A stretch of 64,000 nt of DNA from Bradyrhizobium sp. cir1 (GCF_014198245.1 NZ_JACIHE010000007.1:186001-250000); one strand, 5' to 3'. Positions 10,165 to 19,515 are shown, counted from the stretch's first letter. Translations and numbers: made by a program. Notes: generated by a model not told the origin, from the letters alone.

Positions 10165-10803
10165 TCACGATTTGCGGTAGCGGATCAGCGAGAAATGGCC
10201 CATCGGCGGCATTGGGCGGCGCTCGGTGAGCGTGACGCCGCCGTGCCTGGCGGCCCAGTTGACGAGGCGGGCCCACGGGAATTCCGGGCGCCAGCCGAGA
10301 CGGCGGGCGACGGGGGCGAAGGCGAGCTCGGAGAGCTTGCGAAGACCCTTTTCCGCGCCGATGTGGTTGACGAGAATCAGCTCGCCGCCCGGCTTGAGCA
10401 CGCGGACGAACTCGTCGAGCGTGCCTTCCGGATCAGGCACGGCGGTGATGACATATTGCGCCACCACCGCGTCGAAGGCGTTGTCGGGGAAGGCGAGATT
10501 CTTCGCATCCATCACCGAGAGCACTTCGACATTGGAAAGCCGCAGCGCCCGCACGCGCGCCTGCGCCTTGCGCAGCATCGGCTCGGAGATGTCGACGCCG
10601 CAGATCTTTGTGGTGCGCGCGTAGTCGGAGAGCGAAAGACCCGTGCCGACGCCGACGTCGAGGATGCGGCCGCCGATGCGGTCGGCTTCCGCGATGGTCG
10701 ACTGCCGTCCGGCGTCGAAGACCTTGCCGAACACGAGATCGTAGACCGGCGCCCAGCGGCCATAGGCCTTCTCGACCCCCGCCCGCGAGATGTCTGCTGC
10801 CAT
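10165..10803 (-). CDS. Class I SAM-dependent methyltransferase, PmtA-like
   Basis: A 212-residue Rossmann methyltransferase. It starts MAADISRAGVEKAYGRW, followed by YDLVFGKVFDAGR, motif I ILDVGVGTGLSL, ICGVDISEPML after it, and the post-I motif DAVVAQYVITAVPDPE. The YxRWAPVYDxxFG opening and overall size match Rhodobacter-type phosphatidylethanolamine N-methyltransferases, which methylate PE on the way to phosphatidylcholine; related ubiquinone/menaquinone-type methyltransferases share much of this, so substrate is inferred. The Met at 10803 was chosen over one 6 codons upstream by fit to the family start. It is transcribed away from mnmA, with a palindromic repeat cluster between them. Confidence 0.8.
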   Translation of the reverse strand: MAADISRAGVEKAYGRWAPVYDLVFGKVFDAGRQSTIAEADRIGGRILDVGVGTGLSLSDYARTTKICGVDISEPMLRKAQARVRALRLSNVEVLSVMDAKNLAFPDNAFDAVVAQYVITAVPDPEGTLDEFVRVLKPGGELILVNHIGAEKGLRKLSELAFAPVARRLGWRPEFPWARLVNWAARHGGVTLTERRPMPPMGHFSLIRYRKS

Positions 10804-10872
10804 GCCCCCTGCCCTGAACAACTCTTAGAGTACGACCATCGGTGAAATCGACGTCAGCCCCGCATGCGCTGC

Positions 10873-10991
10873 ACCTCTCCCGCTTGCGGGAGAGGTCGGC
10901 ACGCAGTGCCGGGTGAGGGCTTTATCCGTTCGCGATATGTCGCTGGTGGAGAGAGCCCTCTCCCCAACCCTCTCCCGCAGGCGGGAGAGGG
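10873..10991. repeat. REP-like hairpins (ctctcccgc family)
   Basis: Two perfect hairpins: acctctcccgc/gcgggagaggt at 10873-10896 and ccctctcccgc/gcgggagaggg at 10968-10991. The same family recurs at 59070-59216. Confidence 0.75.
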
Positions 10992-11036
10992 GGCGCGCTT
11001 CCTTCGCGGTAGCAGGTGGGCCCGATCTCGGCAAGT

Positions 11037-12218
11037 TCAGCCGCGCACGGCTTCCGCGAGCGGGCGTGCCGCATTGCTCGCGACCTTCGCCGCGGCGCTT
11101 TGAATAAAACCGCCGCCGAGTACGCGGGCCTGGCCTGACGGGGCATCGTAGAACACGCAGGCCTGGCCGGGCGAGACGCCCTCTTCGCCGGCGACGAGCT
11201 CGACCTCGTAATGGCCGCCTCCGCCGCGCAGCCAGGCCGGCTGCGGCGAGCGGGTCGAGCGCACGCGCACGAACATTTCGAGGCCGCTTCCGATCGCGCC
11301 GTCGATGTCGCCGCCGCCGATCCAGTTGACGTCGCGCAAGCTGATGCGGTGCATCTTCAGCGCATCACGCGGGCCGACGACGACGCGGCGGTGCGCTGCA
11401 TCCAGCCGCACCACGAACAGCGGCGAGCCCGAGGCGATGCCGAGGCCGCGGCGCTGGCCGACGGTGAAATTGGCGATGCCGTGATGCTGGCCGAGCACGC
11501 GTCCCTCGAGATCGACGATGTCGCCGGGGTCCATCGCGTTCGGACGCAGGCGGGTGATGATGTCGGTGTAGCGGCCCGTCGGCACGAAGCAGATGTCCTG
11601 GCTGTCGTGCTTGTCGGCAACGCTGAGGCCAAAGCGCCGCGCGAGCTCGCGCGTCTCGGGCTTGGTCATGTCGCCAAGCGGAAAGCGCAGGAAGTCGAGC
11701 TGTTCCTGCGTGGTCGCGAACAGGAAATAGCTCTGGTCGCGGTCGGCGTCGGCGGCGCAGACCAGCGCGCGCGAGCCGTCGCCCTGGCGGCGCGAGGCGA
11801 CGTAATGGCCGGTGGCGAGCGCCTGCGCCCCTAACTCACGCGCGGTCTTCAGGAGGTCGCGGAATTTGACGCTGCGGTTGCACTCGATGCACGGCACCGG
11901 CGTTTCGCCGAGCGCGTAGCTGTCGGCGAAATTGTCGATGACGGACTCGCGAAAACGATCCTCGTAGTCGAGCACGTAATGGGGAATGCCGAGCTTGGCC
12001 GCGACGTCGCGGGCGTCGTGGATGTCCTGGCCGGCGCAGCAGGCACCCTTGCGATGGGTGGCCGCGCCATGGTCGTAAAGCTGCAGCGTGATGCCGACGA
12101 CGTCATAGCCTTCAGCCTTCAGCAGCGCAGCCGTCGTCGAGGAATCGACGCCGCCCGACATGGCGACGACGACCCTGGTGTCCTCAGGACGGCCTTCAAG
12201 ATCCAGACTGTTGAGCAT
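11037..12218 (-). CDS. mnmA: tRNA 2-thiouridine(34) synthase MnmA
   Basis: Cytoplasmic enzyme that activates U34 of tRNA-Lys, -Glu and -Gln with ATP and inserts sulfur from the persulfide relay to give 2-thiouridine. The 393-residue product has the PP-loop SGGVDSS at 21-27, the catalytic cysteine in TPVPCIECN, and the second, persulfide-accepting cysteine in SQDICFVP. The GHYVA and [11 protein letters not shown] segments are also family hallmarks. Length is slightly above the usual 360-380. The start MLNSLDLEG sits just before the PP-loop, as expected. It is a stand-alone gene divergent from the flagellar block. Confidence 0.96.
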   Translation of the reverse strand: MLNSLDLEGRPEDTRVVVAMSGGVDSSTTAALLKAEGYDVVGITLQLYDHGAATHRKGACCAGQDIHDARDVAAKLGIPHYVLDYEDRFRESVIDNFADSYALGETPVPCIECNRSVKFRDLLKTARELGAQALATGHYVASRRQGDGSRALVCAADADRDQSYFLFATTQEQLDFLRFPLGDMTKPETRELARRFGLSVADKHDSQDICFVPTGRYTDIITRLRPNAMDPGDIVDLEGRVLGQHHGIANFTVGQRRGLGIASGSPLFVVRLDAAHRRVVVGPRDALKMHRISLRDVNWIGGGDIDGAIGSGLEMFVRVRSTRSPQPAWLRGGGGHYEVELVAGEEGVSPGQACVFYDAPSGQARVLGGGFIQSAAAKVASNAARPLAEAVRG

Positions 12219-12511
12219 GGGTTCTTAAGCTGTGACGGCGGTTCGGCGATCCGCGATTTGCTTCTGGCCGGGACATGAACGGTCCCGGGGGAACTTCGGT
12301 TCCCGCGGGGGCGCGACTTGCCCGGTCGAAAGCGGCTGAGAGCTGCCTCTTTAATATAGGCGGCATTCCGGTGAAGCAATCACAGGGCAGGCCTGCTTAG
12401 GGCAATTCTTGCCGGGGAGGCAGAAATGGCGGGGCTGTTGCGCCCCTCGCAGCTCGGCTGCCAATCCATTAATACATTGATTTTACTTGATAAAATCGTC
12501 ATCCAGGAGGC
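12219..12511. other. Intergenic region between mnmA and fliK
   Basis: Divergent promoter region. No gene is evident. At 12427-12441 TGGCGGGGCTGTTGC has sigma-54 spacing (GG and GC 10 nt apart) and could be a second, weaker promoter in addition to the one at 12512. An AT-rich stretch with ttgattttacttgataaaat lies at 12476-12497. Confidence 0.4.
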
Positions 12512-12526
12512 TGGCCCGCTCCTTGC
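12512..12526 (+). promoter_or_regulatory. Sigma-54 promoter upstream of fliK
   Basis: TGGCCCGCTCCTTGC matches the sigma-54 consensus TGGCAC-N5-TTGC with exact spacing between the -24 GG and -12 GC, and is followed by TA. The predicted start near 12538 leaves a short leader to the fliK GTG at 12563. FlbD, encoded at the end of this gene block, is the expected enhancer-binding activator. Confidence 0.75.
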
Positions 12527-12562
12527 TACCCCCAAGCCGAAGATGTTTCCAAGGGGTCGCCG

Positions 12563-14182
12563 GTGGTCAGTGTTTCGTCAGATCTAGCTGCCAGCGTACA
12601 GGTTTCGAGCGCGCAGCAGAAGCCTGCGCGCTCGCAAGGGCGGAAGGACAATTCGGCGAGCGACTCCTTCGGCTCTCTGGTCGACAGCAGCACCCAGGCG
12701 ATCAGCAACAACGCGCCGGCCCAGGACACCCCGCCGCGCCGGACCGATTCCGCCTCGTCGTCCTCCGCCTCCGACCGCAGCTCGCGCGGCACGTCCTCCA
12801 CCGACGCGGCAAAGGCCAGCGACGACACCGACGATTCCGCGCCGACCCGGAGCGATACCACGAGCGAGGCCAGCGACGATCCGGCCAAGGATCAGGTCAA
12901 GGATCCGCTCAAGGCCGGCAAGACCAAGGACAAGTCCGAGACCTCCGAGGCCAAATCGGCTGACAAGTCCGAGGAGACCAAGGGAGACAAGACCGACGGC
13001 AGCGATGGGATCGCCGCCATCGATACGGCAACCGCCGCGCAGGCGGACGCGACGCAGCCAGATCCGAACGCAATCGTGGTGGCGGCGCCCGTGGTGCCGG
13101 TCGATCCGAATGCGGCCGCAAGCCAGGCCGGCGATGCCGCCGCCTCGCCGCTGACGATCGCCGCCGCCGGCCTCGCCGCCAGCGCCTCCACCGCGGCGCA
13201 GATCGCCGGCACCAAGACCGATACCGCGACGCCCGGCGACAAGAGCGCCAAGACCGCCGGAGCGAAAGTCGACGCCGACACCTCGGCGACGCTGGCCGAT
13301 GCCGCCACCGGCGCGACCGACGGCACCGCGACCGATGCCAAAACCAATGGCGAGCTGATCACCGCTGTGGACCAGGGCACGCCAAAAACCTCGTTCAAGG
13401 CCGCCGCCACCGCGCAGGCGCAGACCGACATCTCCAATATCGGCCAGGACGCGGGCAAAGCGAACGCCGCGCTCACGCCAGCGAATGCGACAGCCGCCAA
13501 CGCCGCACATCCGCAAGCCGCCAAGCCGCAGGCCGATGGCAGTGCGACCGACACAAAGCCCGGCGCCGCGGACCGTGCGCCCGATGCGATCCCGGCCGCA
13601 CCGGCCGCCCACGCCCATGCCAATGCGCAGGCCGCTTTCAACGCGACCGACAGCAGCGCACAGGCCGCCGCCATTCAGGCCCCGCTGACCACGACCACTT
13701 CGGCGGCGACCGCATCGACCGCAACACTGACCGCGACCGCGGCGACCTCGACGGCGGTGCCGATCAACGCCGTGCCGATCGAGATCGCGGCCGCCGCGCG
13801 CGCCGGCAAGACGCGGTTCGACATCAGCCTCGATCCGGTCGATCTCGGCCGCATCGACGTCCGCATCAATGTCGACCGCAACGGCCAGGTCACCTCGCAT
13901 CTCACGGTGGAGAAGCCGGAGACGCTGCAGATGCTGCGGCAGGACGCGCCGCAATTGCAGCGCGCGCTCGACGATGCCGGCTTCAAGACCGGCAGCAACG
14001 GGCTGTCCTTCAGTCTGCGCGACCAGAATTCGTCGGGCCAGAACTCCGGCCAGAACAACGACAATGGCGGCAATGCCCGCCGGCTGATCATCAGCGAGGA
14101 CGACAGCGTTCCCGCAGCGCCCGTGGGGCGCGGCTACGGCCGCATGCTCGGATCGAGCAGCGGCGTCGACATCAGAGTGTGA
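12563..14182 (+). CDS. fliK: Flagellar hook-length control protein FliK
   Basis: Exported molecular ruler that sets hook length and switches export specificity to filament proteins. The 539-residue product starts at a GTG preceded by AAGGGG. Its first three quarters are low-complexity, Ala/Thr/Asp/Lys-rich and disordered-looking, as in other FliKs. The C-terminal domain (about 400-500) is the conserved Flg_hook core: TRFDISLDPVDLGRIDVRI, then HLTVEKPETLQMLR and LQRALDDAGF. The Gly/Asn/Gln tail is also typical. flgD follows after 13 nt, so the two are almost certainly co-transcribed from the sigma-54 promoter. Confidence 0.9.
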   Translation: MVSVSSDLAASVQVSSAQQKPARSQGRKDNSASDSFGSLVDSSTQAISNNAPAQDTPPRRTDSASSSSASDRSSRGTSSTDAAKASDDTDDSAPTRSDTTSEASDDPAKDQVKDPLKAGKTKDKSETSEAKSADKSEETKGDKTDGSDGIAAIDTATAAQADATQPDPNAIVVAAPVVPVDPNAAASQAGDAAASPLTIAAAGLAASASTAAQIAGTKTDTATPGDKSAKTAGAKVDADTSATLADAATGATDGTATDAKTNGELITAVDQGTPKTSFKAAATAQAQTDISNIGQDAGKANAALTPANATAANAAHPQAAKPQADGSATDTKPGAADRAPDAIPAAPAAHAHANAQAAFNATDSSAQAAAIQAPLTTTTSAATASTATLTATAATSTAVPINAVPIEIAAAARAGKTRFDISLDPVDLGRIDVRINVDRNGQVTSHLTVEKPETLQMLRQDAPQLQRALDDAGFKTGSNGLSFSLRDQNSSGQNSGQNNDNGGNARRLIISEDDSVPAAPVGRGYGRMLGSSSGVDIRV

Positions 14183-14195
14183 GGAGTATTCGACT

Positions 14196-14903
14196 ATGAC
14201 CACCACGAATGCCGCCACCGCGCCTTCCGTCGTCTCCGGCACGACCGACATCCCGAAATCCTCATCGAGCTCGAACATGAGCTCGACCACGGGCTCGACG
14301 CTCGCCGGCAACTTCCAGACCTTCCTGACGCTGCTGACGACGCAGCTGCAGAATCAGAACCCGCTCGATCCGCTCGACACCAACCAGTTCACCCAGCAGT
14401 TGGTGCAGTTCGCCGGCGTCGAGCAGCAGCTCAAGACCAACGACTCGCTGGCCCAGCTCGTCACCCTGCAGCAGACCACGCAGGCGACCCAGGCGCTGGG
14501 CTTCGTCGGCAAGACCGCGCTGGTCGACGGCTCGACCGCGACCATGACGAAGTCGTCGGCGACCTGGCATCTCAACGTGCCCACCGATTCCACCGTCGAC
14601 ATCACCGTCGCCAATGCGAGCGGCCAGACCGTGTTCACCGGCAAATACACCGCCGCCGCCGGCACCGACATTCCCTTCACCTGGAACGGCATGGGCAATG
14701 ACGGCACGCAATGGCCCGACGGCAAATACACGATCTCGGCCACGGGCAAGGACGTCGCGAACAATAATGTCGGCATCGCCGCGCAGGTGCAGGGTGTGGT
14801 GTCGTCCGTCGACCTGACCCAGTCGCCGCCGCTGCTCACCATTGACGGCGCCAGCTACACGCTGAGCCAGGTGAAGAGCATTATTGCGACGAGCAGCAAT
14901 TGA
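14196..14903 (+). CDS. flgD: Flagellar hook assembly scaffold FlgD
   Basis: Hook-capping protein that sits at the tip of the growing hook and guides FlgE polymerisation. The product is 235 residues, normal for the family. The N-terminal capping motif FLTLLTTQLQNQNPLDPLD is intact at about 32-50, followed by QFTQQLVQFAGVEQQLKTN. The C-terminal half has the FlgD Ig-like/TUDOR pattern, with FTWNGMGNDGTQWPDGKY as the FLGD-type signature. GAGGAG is spaced well before the ATG. Confidence 0.95.
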   Translation: MTTTNAATAPSVVSGTTDIPKSSSSSNMSSTTGSTLAGNFQTFLTLLTTQLQNQNPLDPLDTNQFTQQLVQFAGVEQQLKTNDSLAQLVTLQQTTQATQALGFVGKTALVDGSTATMTKSSATWHLNVPTDSTVDITVANASGQTVFTGKYTAAAGTDIPFTWNGMGNDGTQWPDGKYTISATGKDVANNNVGIAAQVQGVVSSVDLTQSPPLLTIDGASYTLSQVKSIIATSSN

Positions 14904-14931
14904 GGCTGGCCACGCTCGCCACATACGAGAT

Positions 14932-15090
14932 GTCATCCCCGCCTAGTGCGCAATTGCGCACGGGGGGCGGGGATCCATAACCCCAGGAAGTCGTTTTCGC
15001 GTGAGGTCGTAACCCCGAGTCGTCGTCAAACTACTCCCTGGGGTTATGGGTCCCGGGCTCGCGCTACGCGCGCCCCGGGACGACGGTTTG
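14932..15090. repeat. Dispersed palindromic repeat cluster
   Basis: Contains the 16-bp perfect palindrome gtgcgcaattgcgcac (14946-14961), an inverted pair around ataacccca/tggggttat, and cgtcccgggg-type arms. The region at 61381-61505 shares the tgcgcaattgcgca core, so this is a repeat family. Nothing else is seen in the flgD-sciP gap. Confidence 0.65.
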
Positions 15091-15309
15091 AGGGCTTTGC
15101 AGCGTCCCGTGCAGGCCTCGTCGTTAGTAAAGTATTTACCTTCTGCCCCGCCCGGCCGGCTCGAACCATGCTGTTCCGCCCGCCAGGCCGGCCGCGTTCC
15201 CGCAAGTTTCAACGAGAATTGTATTGAAGCCTTAGGCTTAGCGGATTTTTAAGCCGCCGGGGTTACGGTTACGGCGTGAGTTCAGTGGTTGAGAGTTTGT
15301 GAGTACGCC

Positions 15310-15585
15310 ATGACAGAACCCCATCGCCCGAGGGTAAAATACGTCATCGGGCCGGACGGCAGTCCGCTGACGATTGCAGATCTGCCCGCGCCCGGCACCA
15401 AACGCTGGGTCATCCGCCGCAAGGCCGAGGTCGTCGCCGCTGTGCGTGGCGGACTTCTCTCCCTCGAGGAGGCCTGCAGCCGTTACACCCTGACGGTCGA
15501 CGAATTCCTCTCCTGGCAGTTTTCCATCGACCAGCACGGTCTGGCGGGTCTTCGCACCACCCGCATCCAGCAATATCGCCAGTAA
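15310..15585 (+). CDS. sciP: CtrA inhibitor SciP (DUF1153)
   Basis: Small helix-turn-helix protein, 91 residues, matching the alphaproteobacterial DUF1153 family, whose Caulobacter member SciP binds DNA/CtrA and blocks activation of CtrA-dependent promoters. Diagnostic segments are MTEPHRPRVKYVIGPDG, LPAPGTKRWVIRRKAEVV, GLLSLEEACSRYTLTVDEF and LGGLRTTRIQQYRQ-like ending (here GLAGLRTTRIQQYRQ). The ATG at 15310 was chosen over an upstream in-frame start because MTEP is the family N-terminus. A strong terminator follows, so it is probably a single-gene unit between flgD and fliF. Confidence 0.9.
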   Translation: MTEPHRPRVKYVIGPDGSPLTIADLPAPGTKRWVIRRKAEVVAAVRGGLLSLEEACSRYTLTVDEFLSWQFSIDQHGLAGLRTTRIQQYRQ

Positions 15586-15616
15586 GCGATCCGGAAATCT
15601 GCGGCTTTTGACGAAA

Positions 15617-15647
15617 ATCGGCCTCGCCTAGCGAGGCCGATTTTTTT
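15617..15647 (+). terminator. Rho-independent terminator after sciP
   Basis: Perfect 11-bp stem atcggcctcgc/gcgaggccgat with a 3-nt loop, followed by a run of seven T. It isolates sciP from the fliF transcript. Confidence 0.92.
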
Positions 15648-15672
15648 CATGACGCGACTTTTGTCCGACCTC

Positions 15673-15690
15673 TTAACCTTCGTTAACCAT
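15673..15690 (+). promoter_or_regulatory. CtrA-like binding site upstream of fliF
   Basis: TTAACCTTCGTTAACCAT contains two TTAA boxes and the exact half-site TTAACCAT. The gap between the two TTAA is 6 nt rather than the usual 7. It lies about 75 nt before fliF, which is a CtrA-dependent promoter in Caulobacter, and directly after the gene for the CtrA antagonist SciP. Confidence 0.5.
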
Positions 15691-15764
15691 ATCGAAACCA
15701 TCCCCTAGGCAATAATTGCCCAGTCGACCGCTCGGTTGCGGATCGAATTGGTCGGGGCGGTTGC

Positions 15765-17372
15765 TTGCAAGGTCTTGGGGACTTCTTAAAAAGTATCGGC
15801 GCCGCCCGGTTCGGGGCGATGATCGCGGTCACCGCCGCGCTCATCGGCTTCTTCGCGTTCGTCATCATGCGGGTCACCACGCCGCAGATGACGACGCTGT
15901 TCACCGACCTCAGCGTCGAAGATTCTTCCAGCATTATCAAGGATCTGGAACGCCAGGGCATCCAGTTCGAGATCCGCAATGAGGGCTCCATCATCATGGT
16001 GCCCAAGGACAAGGTCACGCGCCTGCGGATGAAGCTCGCCGAAGGCGGCCTGCCCAAGGGCGGCGGCGTCGGCTACGAGGTGTTCGACAAGTCGGACGCG
16101 CTCGGCACCACCTCCTTCGTCCAGAACATCAATCATCTCCGCGCGCTGGAAGGCGAGCTCGCCCGCACCATCCGCGCCATCGACCGCATCCAGGCCGCCC
16201 GCGTCCACCTCGTGCTGCCCGAGCGCCCGCTGTTCGCGCGCGAGGCGCCGGAGCCGTCGGCCTCGATCGTGGTGCGCGTCCGCGGTTCACTCGAGGCGCA
16301 GCAGATCCGCGCCATCCGCCATCTCGTCGCCTCCGCCGTCAACGGGCTGAAGCCGCAGCGCGTCTCGATCGTGGACGAGGCCGGCCAGCTGCTCGCCGAC
16401 GGCGCCCAGACTGATCCGGAGCAGGCGCTCGGCGACGAGCGCCGCACCGCCTTCGAGAAGCGGATGCGCAAGCAGGTCGAGGACATCGTCTCCTCGGTGG
16501 TCGGCTCCGGCCGCGCCCGCGTCCAGCTCTCCGCCGATTTCGACTTCAACAAGATCACCCAGACCTCGGACAAGTTCGACCCCGAGGGCCGCGTGCTGCG
16601 CTCGAGCCAGACCCGCGAAGAAAGCAGCATGACCGCCGACAACAACGGCCAGGTCACCGTCAACAACGAGCTGCCCGGCAACCAGCAGAACAACGGCGTC
16701 GCGGCCAAGGACCAGAGCAAGAAGACCGAGGAGACCAACAATTACGAGATCTCCCGCACCACCAAGACCGAGGTGACCGAGGCCGGCCGGGTCAACCGCA
16801 TCTCGGTCGCGGTGCTGGTCGACGGCATCTACACCAAGAACGACAAGGGCGAGCTGGCCTACCAGGACCGCACCAAGGAGCAGCTCGACCGCATCGCCAC
16901 CCTGGTGCGCTCGGCGATCGGCTTCGACCAGAGGCGCGGTGACCAGGTCGAGGTCGTCAATTTGCGCTTTGCCGATGCCCCCTCCACCGCCCCGATCGGC
17001 GAACCTGGCGGCTTCCTCGGCATGCTGCAGTTCACCAAGGACGACGTCATGTACTTCGTCGAGCTCGGCGTGATGATGCTGCTCGGCCTCGTCGTGCTGT
17101 TCATGGTGATCCGCCCGCTGGTCAAGCGCATCCTCGCCTCCGACGAAGTCGCCGCCGCCATCTCCGGCGTGCTCGCCGGCCCCGCCGCCTCCGAAGAGAC
17201 AGCGCCCGCCCCGGCCCTGCTGCCCGGCGGCGCCGCCAGCGCGATCGACGTCGCCACCATCCAGGGCCAGGTCCACGCCCAGTCCGTTCATCGCGTCGGC
17301 GAGCTCGCCGAGCGCAACCCCAACGAAACCGTCGCCATCATCCGCCAGTGGCTCACCGAGCCAACGAAGTAA
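15765..17372 (+). CDS. fliF: Flagellar MS-ring protein FliF
   Basis: Inner-membrane ring protein, the base of the flagellar motor and of the export gate. The product is 535 residues, starting MQGLGDFLKSIGAARFG from a TTG; no ATG or GTG fits the conserved N-terminus. It has a first membrane helix at about 19-40 (MIAVTAALIGFFAFVIM), the YscJ/FliF domain, including FVQNINHLRALEGELARTI and IQAARVHLVLPERPLF, a disordered linker, a second helix at about 425-447 (LGVMMLLGLVVLFMVI), and a C-terminal FliG-binding tail. fliG follows after 29 nt. Confidence 0.95.
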   Translation: MQGLGDFLKSIGAARFGAMIAVTAALIGFFAFVIMRVTTPQMTTLFTDLSVEDSSSIIKDLERQGIQFEIRNEGSIIMVPKDKVTRLRMKLAEGGLPKGGGVGYEVFDKSDALGTTSFVQNINHLRALEGELARTIRAIDRIQAARVHLVLPERPLFAREAPEPSASIVVRVRGSLEAQQIRAIRHLVASAVNGLKPQRVSIVDEAGQLLADGAQTDPEQALGDERRTAFEKRMRKQVEDIVSSVVGSGRARVQLSADFDFNKITQTSDKFDPEGRVLRSSQTREESSMTADNNGQVTVNNELPGNQQNNGVAAKDQSKKTEETNNYEISRTTKTEVTEAGRVNRISVAVLVDGIYTKNDKGELAYQDRTKEQLDRIATLVRSAIGFDQRRGDQVEVVNLRFADAPSTAPIGEPGGFLGMLQFTKDDVMYFVELGVMMLLGLVVLFMVIRPLVKRILASDEVAAAISGVLAGPAASEETAPAPALLPGGAASAIDVATIQGQVHAQSVHRVGELAERNPNETVAIIRQWLTEPTK

Positions 17373-17401
17373 CCGCCAAGTGAATCAAGAAGTGATCTGA
17401 C

Positions 17402-18499
17402 ATGGCCGCCTCCTTGCAAAACGCCAACTCCACCGACATCACCAGCGTGATCTCCACGCTGGGCCAGCGTGCCGGCAACCGGGCCAAGGATGGCAAGGGC
17501 GCCGAGCAGCTGTCCGGACCGCGCCGCGCCGCGATCCTGATGCTGGCGCTGGGCGAGCAATATGGCGGCAAGATCTGGGGCCTGCTCGACGACGACGAGG
17601 TGCGCCAGCTCTCGCTGGAGATGTCGACGCTCGGCACCGTCGAGGTCGACACCGTCGAGGACATGCTGCTCGAATTCGTCTCGCGCATGTCGGCCTCGGG
17701 CGCGCTGATGGGCAATTTCGACGCCACCGAGCGCCTGCTGCAGCAGTATCTGCCGCCGGAGCGCGTCAACGGCATCATGGACGAGATCCGCGGCCCGGCC
17801 GGCCGCAACATGTGGGAGAAGCTCTCCAACGTGCAGGAAGAGGTGCTCGCCAACTACCTCAAGAACGAATATCCGCAGACCATCGCGGTGGTGCTGTCGA
17901 AGCTGAAGCCGGAGCACGCCGCCCGCGTGCTCGGCATCTTCCCGGAGGAACTCGCGCTCGACGTCGTCAATCGCATGCTGAAGATGGAGGCGGTCCAGAA
18001 GGAGGTGATCGAGAGCGTCGAGAAGACGCTGCGCACCGAGTTCATGTCCAATTTGTCGCAGACCCGCCGCCGCGACGCCCACGAGGTGATGGCCGAAATC
18101 TTCAACAATTTTGACCGCCAGACCGAAACCCGCTTCATCACCTCGCTGGAAGAGGACAACCGCGAATCGGCCGAGCGCATCAAGGCGCTGATGTTCACCT
18201 TCGACGACCTCGTGAAGCTGGATTCCGGCTCGGCCCAGACCCTGATGCGCAACGTCGACAAGGACAAGCTCGGCGTCGCGCTGAAGAGCGCCAACGAGGA
18301 CGTCCGCAACTTCTTCTTCGGCAACATGTCCTCGCGCGCGGCCAAGATGCTCCAGGACGACATGGCGGCGATGGGCCCGGTGCGCCTGCGCGACGTCGAC
18401 GAGGCCCAGGCGCTGCTGGTCAATCTCGCAAAGGACCTCGCCGCCAAGGGTGAGATCATGCTGACCAAGAACCGCGCCGACGACGAGCTGGTGTATTGA
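17402..18499 (+). CDS. fliG: Flagellar motor switch protein FliG
   Basis: C-ring rotor protein that contacts FliF, FliM and the stator. The 365-residue product has the three armadillo-like domains: an N-terminal one after [15 protein letters not shown], a middle one with [20 protein letters not shown] and [18 protein letters not shown], and a C-terminal one with [11 protein letters not shown] and the charged torque helix region [18 protein letters not shown]. Length is a little above the usual 330-350 because of an N-terminal extension, common in this group. Its stop codon overlaps the fliH start (TGATG). Confidence 0.96.
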   Translation: MAASLQNANSTDITSVISTLGQRAGNRAKDGKGAEQLSGPRRAAILMLALGEQYGGKIWGLLDDDEVRQLSLEMSTLGTVEVDTVEDMLLEFVSRMSASGALMGNFDATERLLQQYLPPERVNGIMDEIRGPAGRNMWEKLSNVQEEVLANYLKNEYPQTIAVVLSKLKPEHAARVLGIFPEELALDVVNRMLKMEAVQKEVIESVEKTLRTEFMSNLSQTRRRDAHEVMAEIFNNFDRQTETRFITSLEEDNRESAERIKALMFTFDDLVKLDSGSAQTLMRNVDKDKLGVALKSANEDVRNFFFGNMSSRAAKMLQDDMAAMGPVRLRDVDEAQALLVNLAKDLAAKGEIMLTKNRADDELVY

Positions 18500-19122
18500 T
18501 GGCCGCTCCGGCAAAATTCCTGTTCGATACCGACTTCGCGGCGCCCGAGCGGACGACGCGTGAGAAGGCTGCGACCGCCGCCGAGATCGCCCAGAAGATC
18601 GCGGAAGCCGAGGCGCGCGCCTATCAGGACGGCTTTGCCGCCGGCCAGCGCGAGGCCAAGGCCGAGAGCGACCGCCGCGTCGCGCTCGCCATGGAGGAGA
18701 TCAACATCGGCATCCGGGGCATCGCATCCGGCATCGGCAACATCGAGTCCAGGATGGAGACCGAGGCGGTCGACGTCGCGGTCGCGGTGGCGCGCAAGCT
18801 GTGCGCCGACCTCGTCGCCGCCGAGCCGCTCGGCGAGATCGTCGCGCTGGTCAAGGACTGCTTCTCGCATCTGGTCGCGACACCGCATCTCGTCGTCCGC
18901 ATCAACGATGCGCTCTACGACAGCGCGCGCGAGAAGATCGATCGGCTGGCCAAGCAGAGCGGCTTCGAAGGCCGGCTGGTGATCCTGGCCGAGCCGGAAA
19001 TTGCCACCGGCGACTGCCGGATCGAATGGGCCGATGGCGGTGTCGTGCTGGAGCGCGGCGCCATCGCGGCCAAGATCGACGACATGGTCGGACGCTATAT
19101 CGCGTCCCGGAGGGGGAGCTAA
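18499..19122 (+). CDS. fliH: Flagellar assembly protein FliH
   Basis: Cytoplasmic regulator of the export ATPase FliI. The product is 207 residues, with a variable N-terminus and a coiled-coil segment (TAAEIAQKIAEAEARAYQDG, then GQREAKAESDRR) carrying the GxxxG-like spacing typical of FliH. The C-terminal half (VAVARKLCADLVAAEPLGEI, HLVVRINDALYD, GDCRIEWADGGV) matches the FliH/HrpE domain. Translation is coupled to fliG by a 1-nt overlap. An ATG three bases after an in-frame TTG was taken as start. Confidence 0.88.
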   Translation: MAAPAKFLFDTDFAAPERTTREKAATAAEIAQKIAEAEARAYQDGFAAGQREAKAESDRRVALAMEEINIGIRGIASGIGNIESRMETEAVDVAVAVARKLCADLVAAEPLGEIVALVKDCFSHLVATPHLVVRINDALYDSAREKIDRLAKQSGFEGRLVILAEPEIATGDCRIEWADGGVVLERGAIAAKIDDMVGRYIASRRGS

Positions 19123-19125
19123 GCC

Positions 19126-19476
19126 ATGAGCGACACCGACGGACAGGTCCCGCTGCCCGATCTCAACGGCCCGATGCCGCCTGCCGGCACCGATGTCGGC
19201 TACAACGAGGACGAATATGCGGCGCGCGCCGCCGCCGACCTCGAAGCCGTGTTCGACGTGCCGGTGCAGGTCTCGGCCGTGCTCGGCCGCTCCAAGATGG
19301 ACGTCAGCGAGCTGCTCAAACTCGGGCCCGGCACGGTGCTCGAGCTCGACCGCCGCGTCGGCGAGGCCATCGACATCTACGTCAACAACAAGCTGGTTGC
19401 CCGCGGCGAAGTCGTCCTGGTCGAGGACAAGCTCGGCGTGACCATGACCGAAATCATCAAGACCGAACGCACGTGA
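19126..19476 (+). CDS. fliN: Flagellar motor switch protein FliN
   Basis: C-ring protein of the SpoA (SPOA/FliMN_C) family, forming the bottom of the switch complex and a docking site for FliH. The product is 116 residues. An acidic N-terminus precedes the domain core: FDVPVQVSAVLGRSKMDVSE, LLKLGPGTVLELDRRVGE, DIYVNNKLVARGEVVLVED, and the ending LGVTMTEIIK. It starts 3 nt after fliH. Confidence 0.95.
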   Translation: MSDTDGQVPLPDLNGPMPPAGTDVGYNEDEYAARAAADLEAVFDVPVQVSAVLGRSKMDVSELLKLGPGTVLELDRRVGEAIDIYVNNKLVARGEVVLVEDKLGVTMTEIIKTERT

Positions 19477-19515
19477 TGACGCACGGCAGCGCGACCAGAC
19501 GGACAGGAGACTGAC

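Noticed and set aside
12584-14311. 575-codon open frame on the minus strand
   Set aside because: Antisense to fliK; Gly/Arg-rich shadow product.
15720-15775. Possible sigma-54 promoter before fliF
   Set aside because: The ttggtcggggcggttgc sequence has spacing one base too long.
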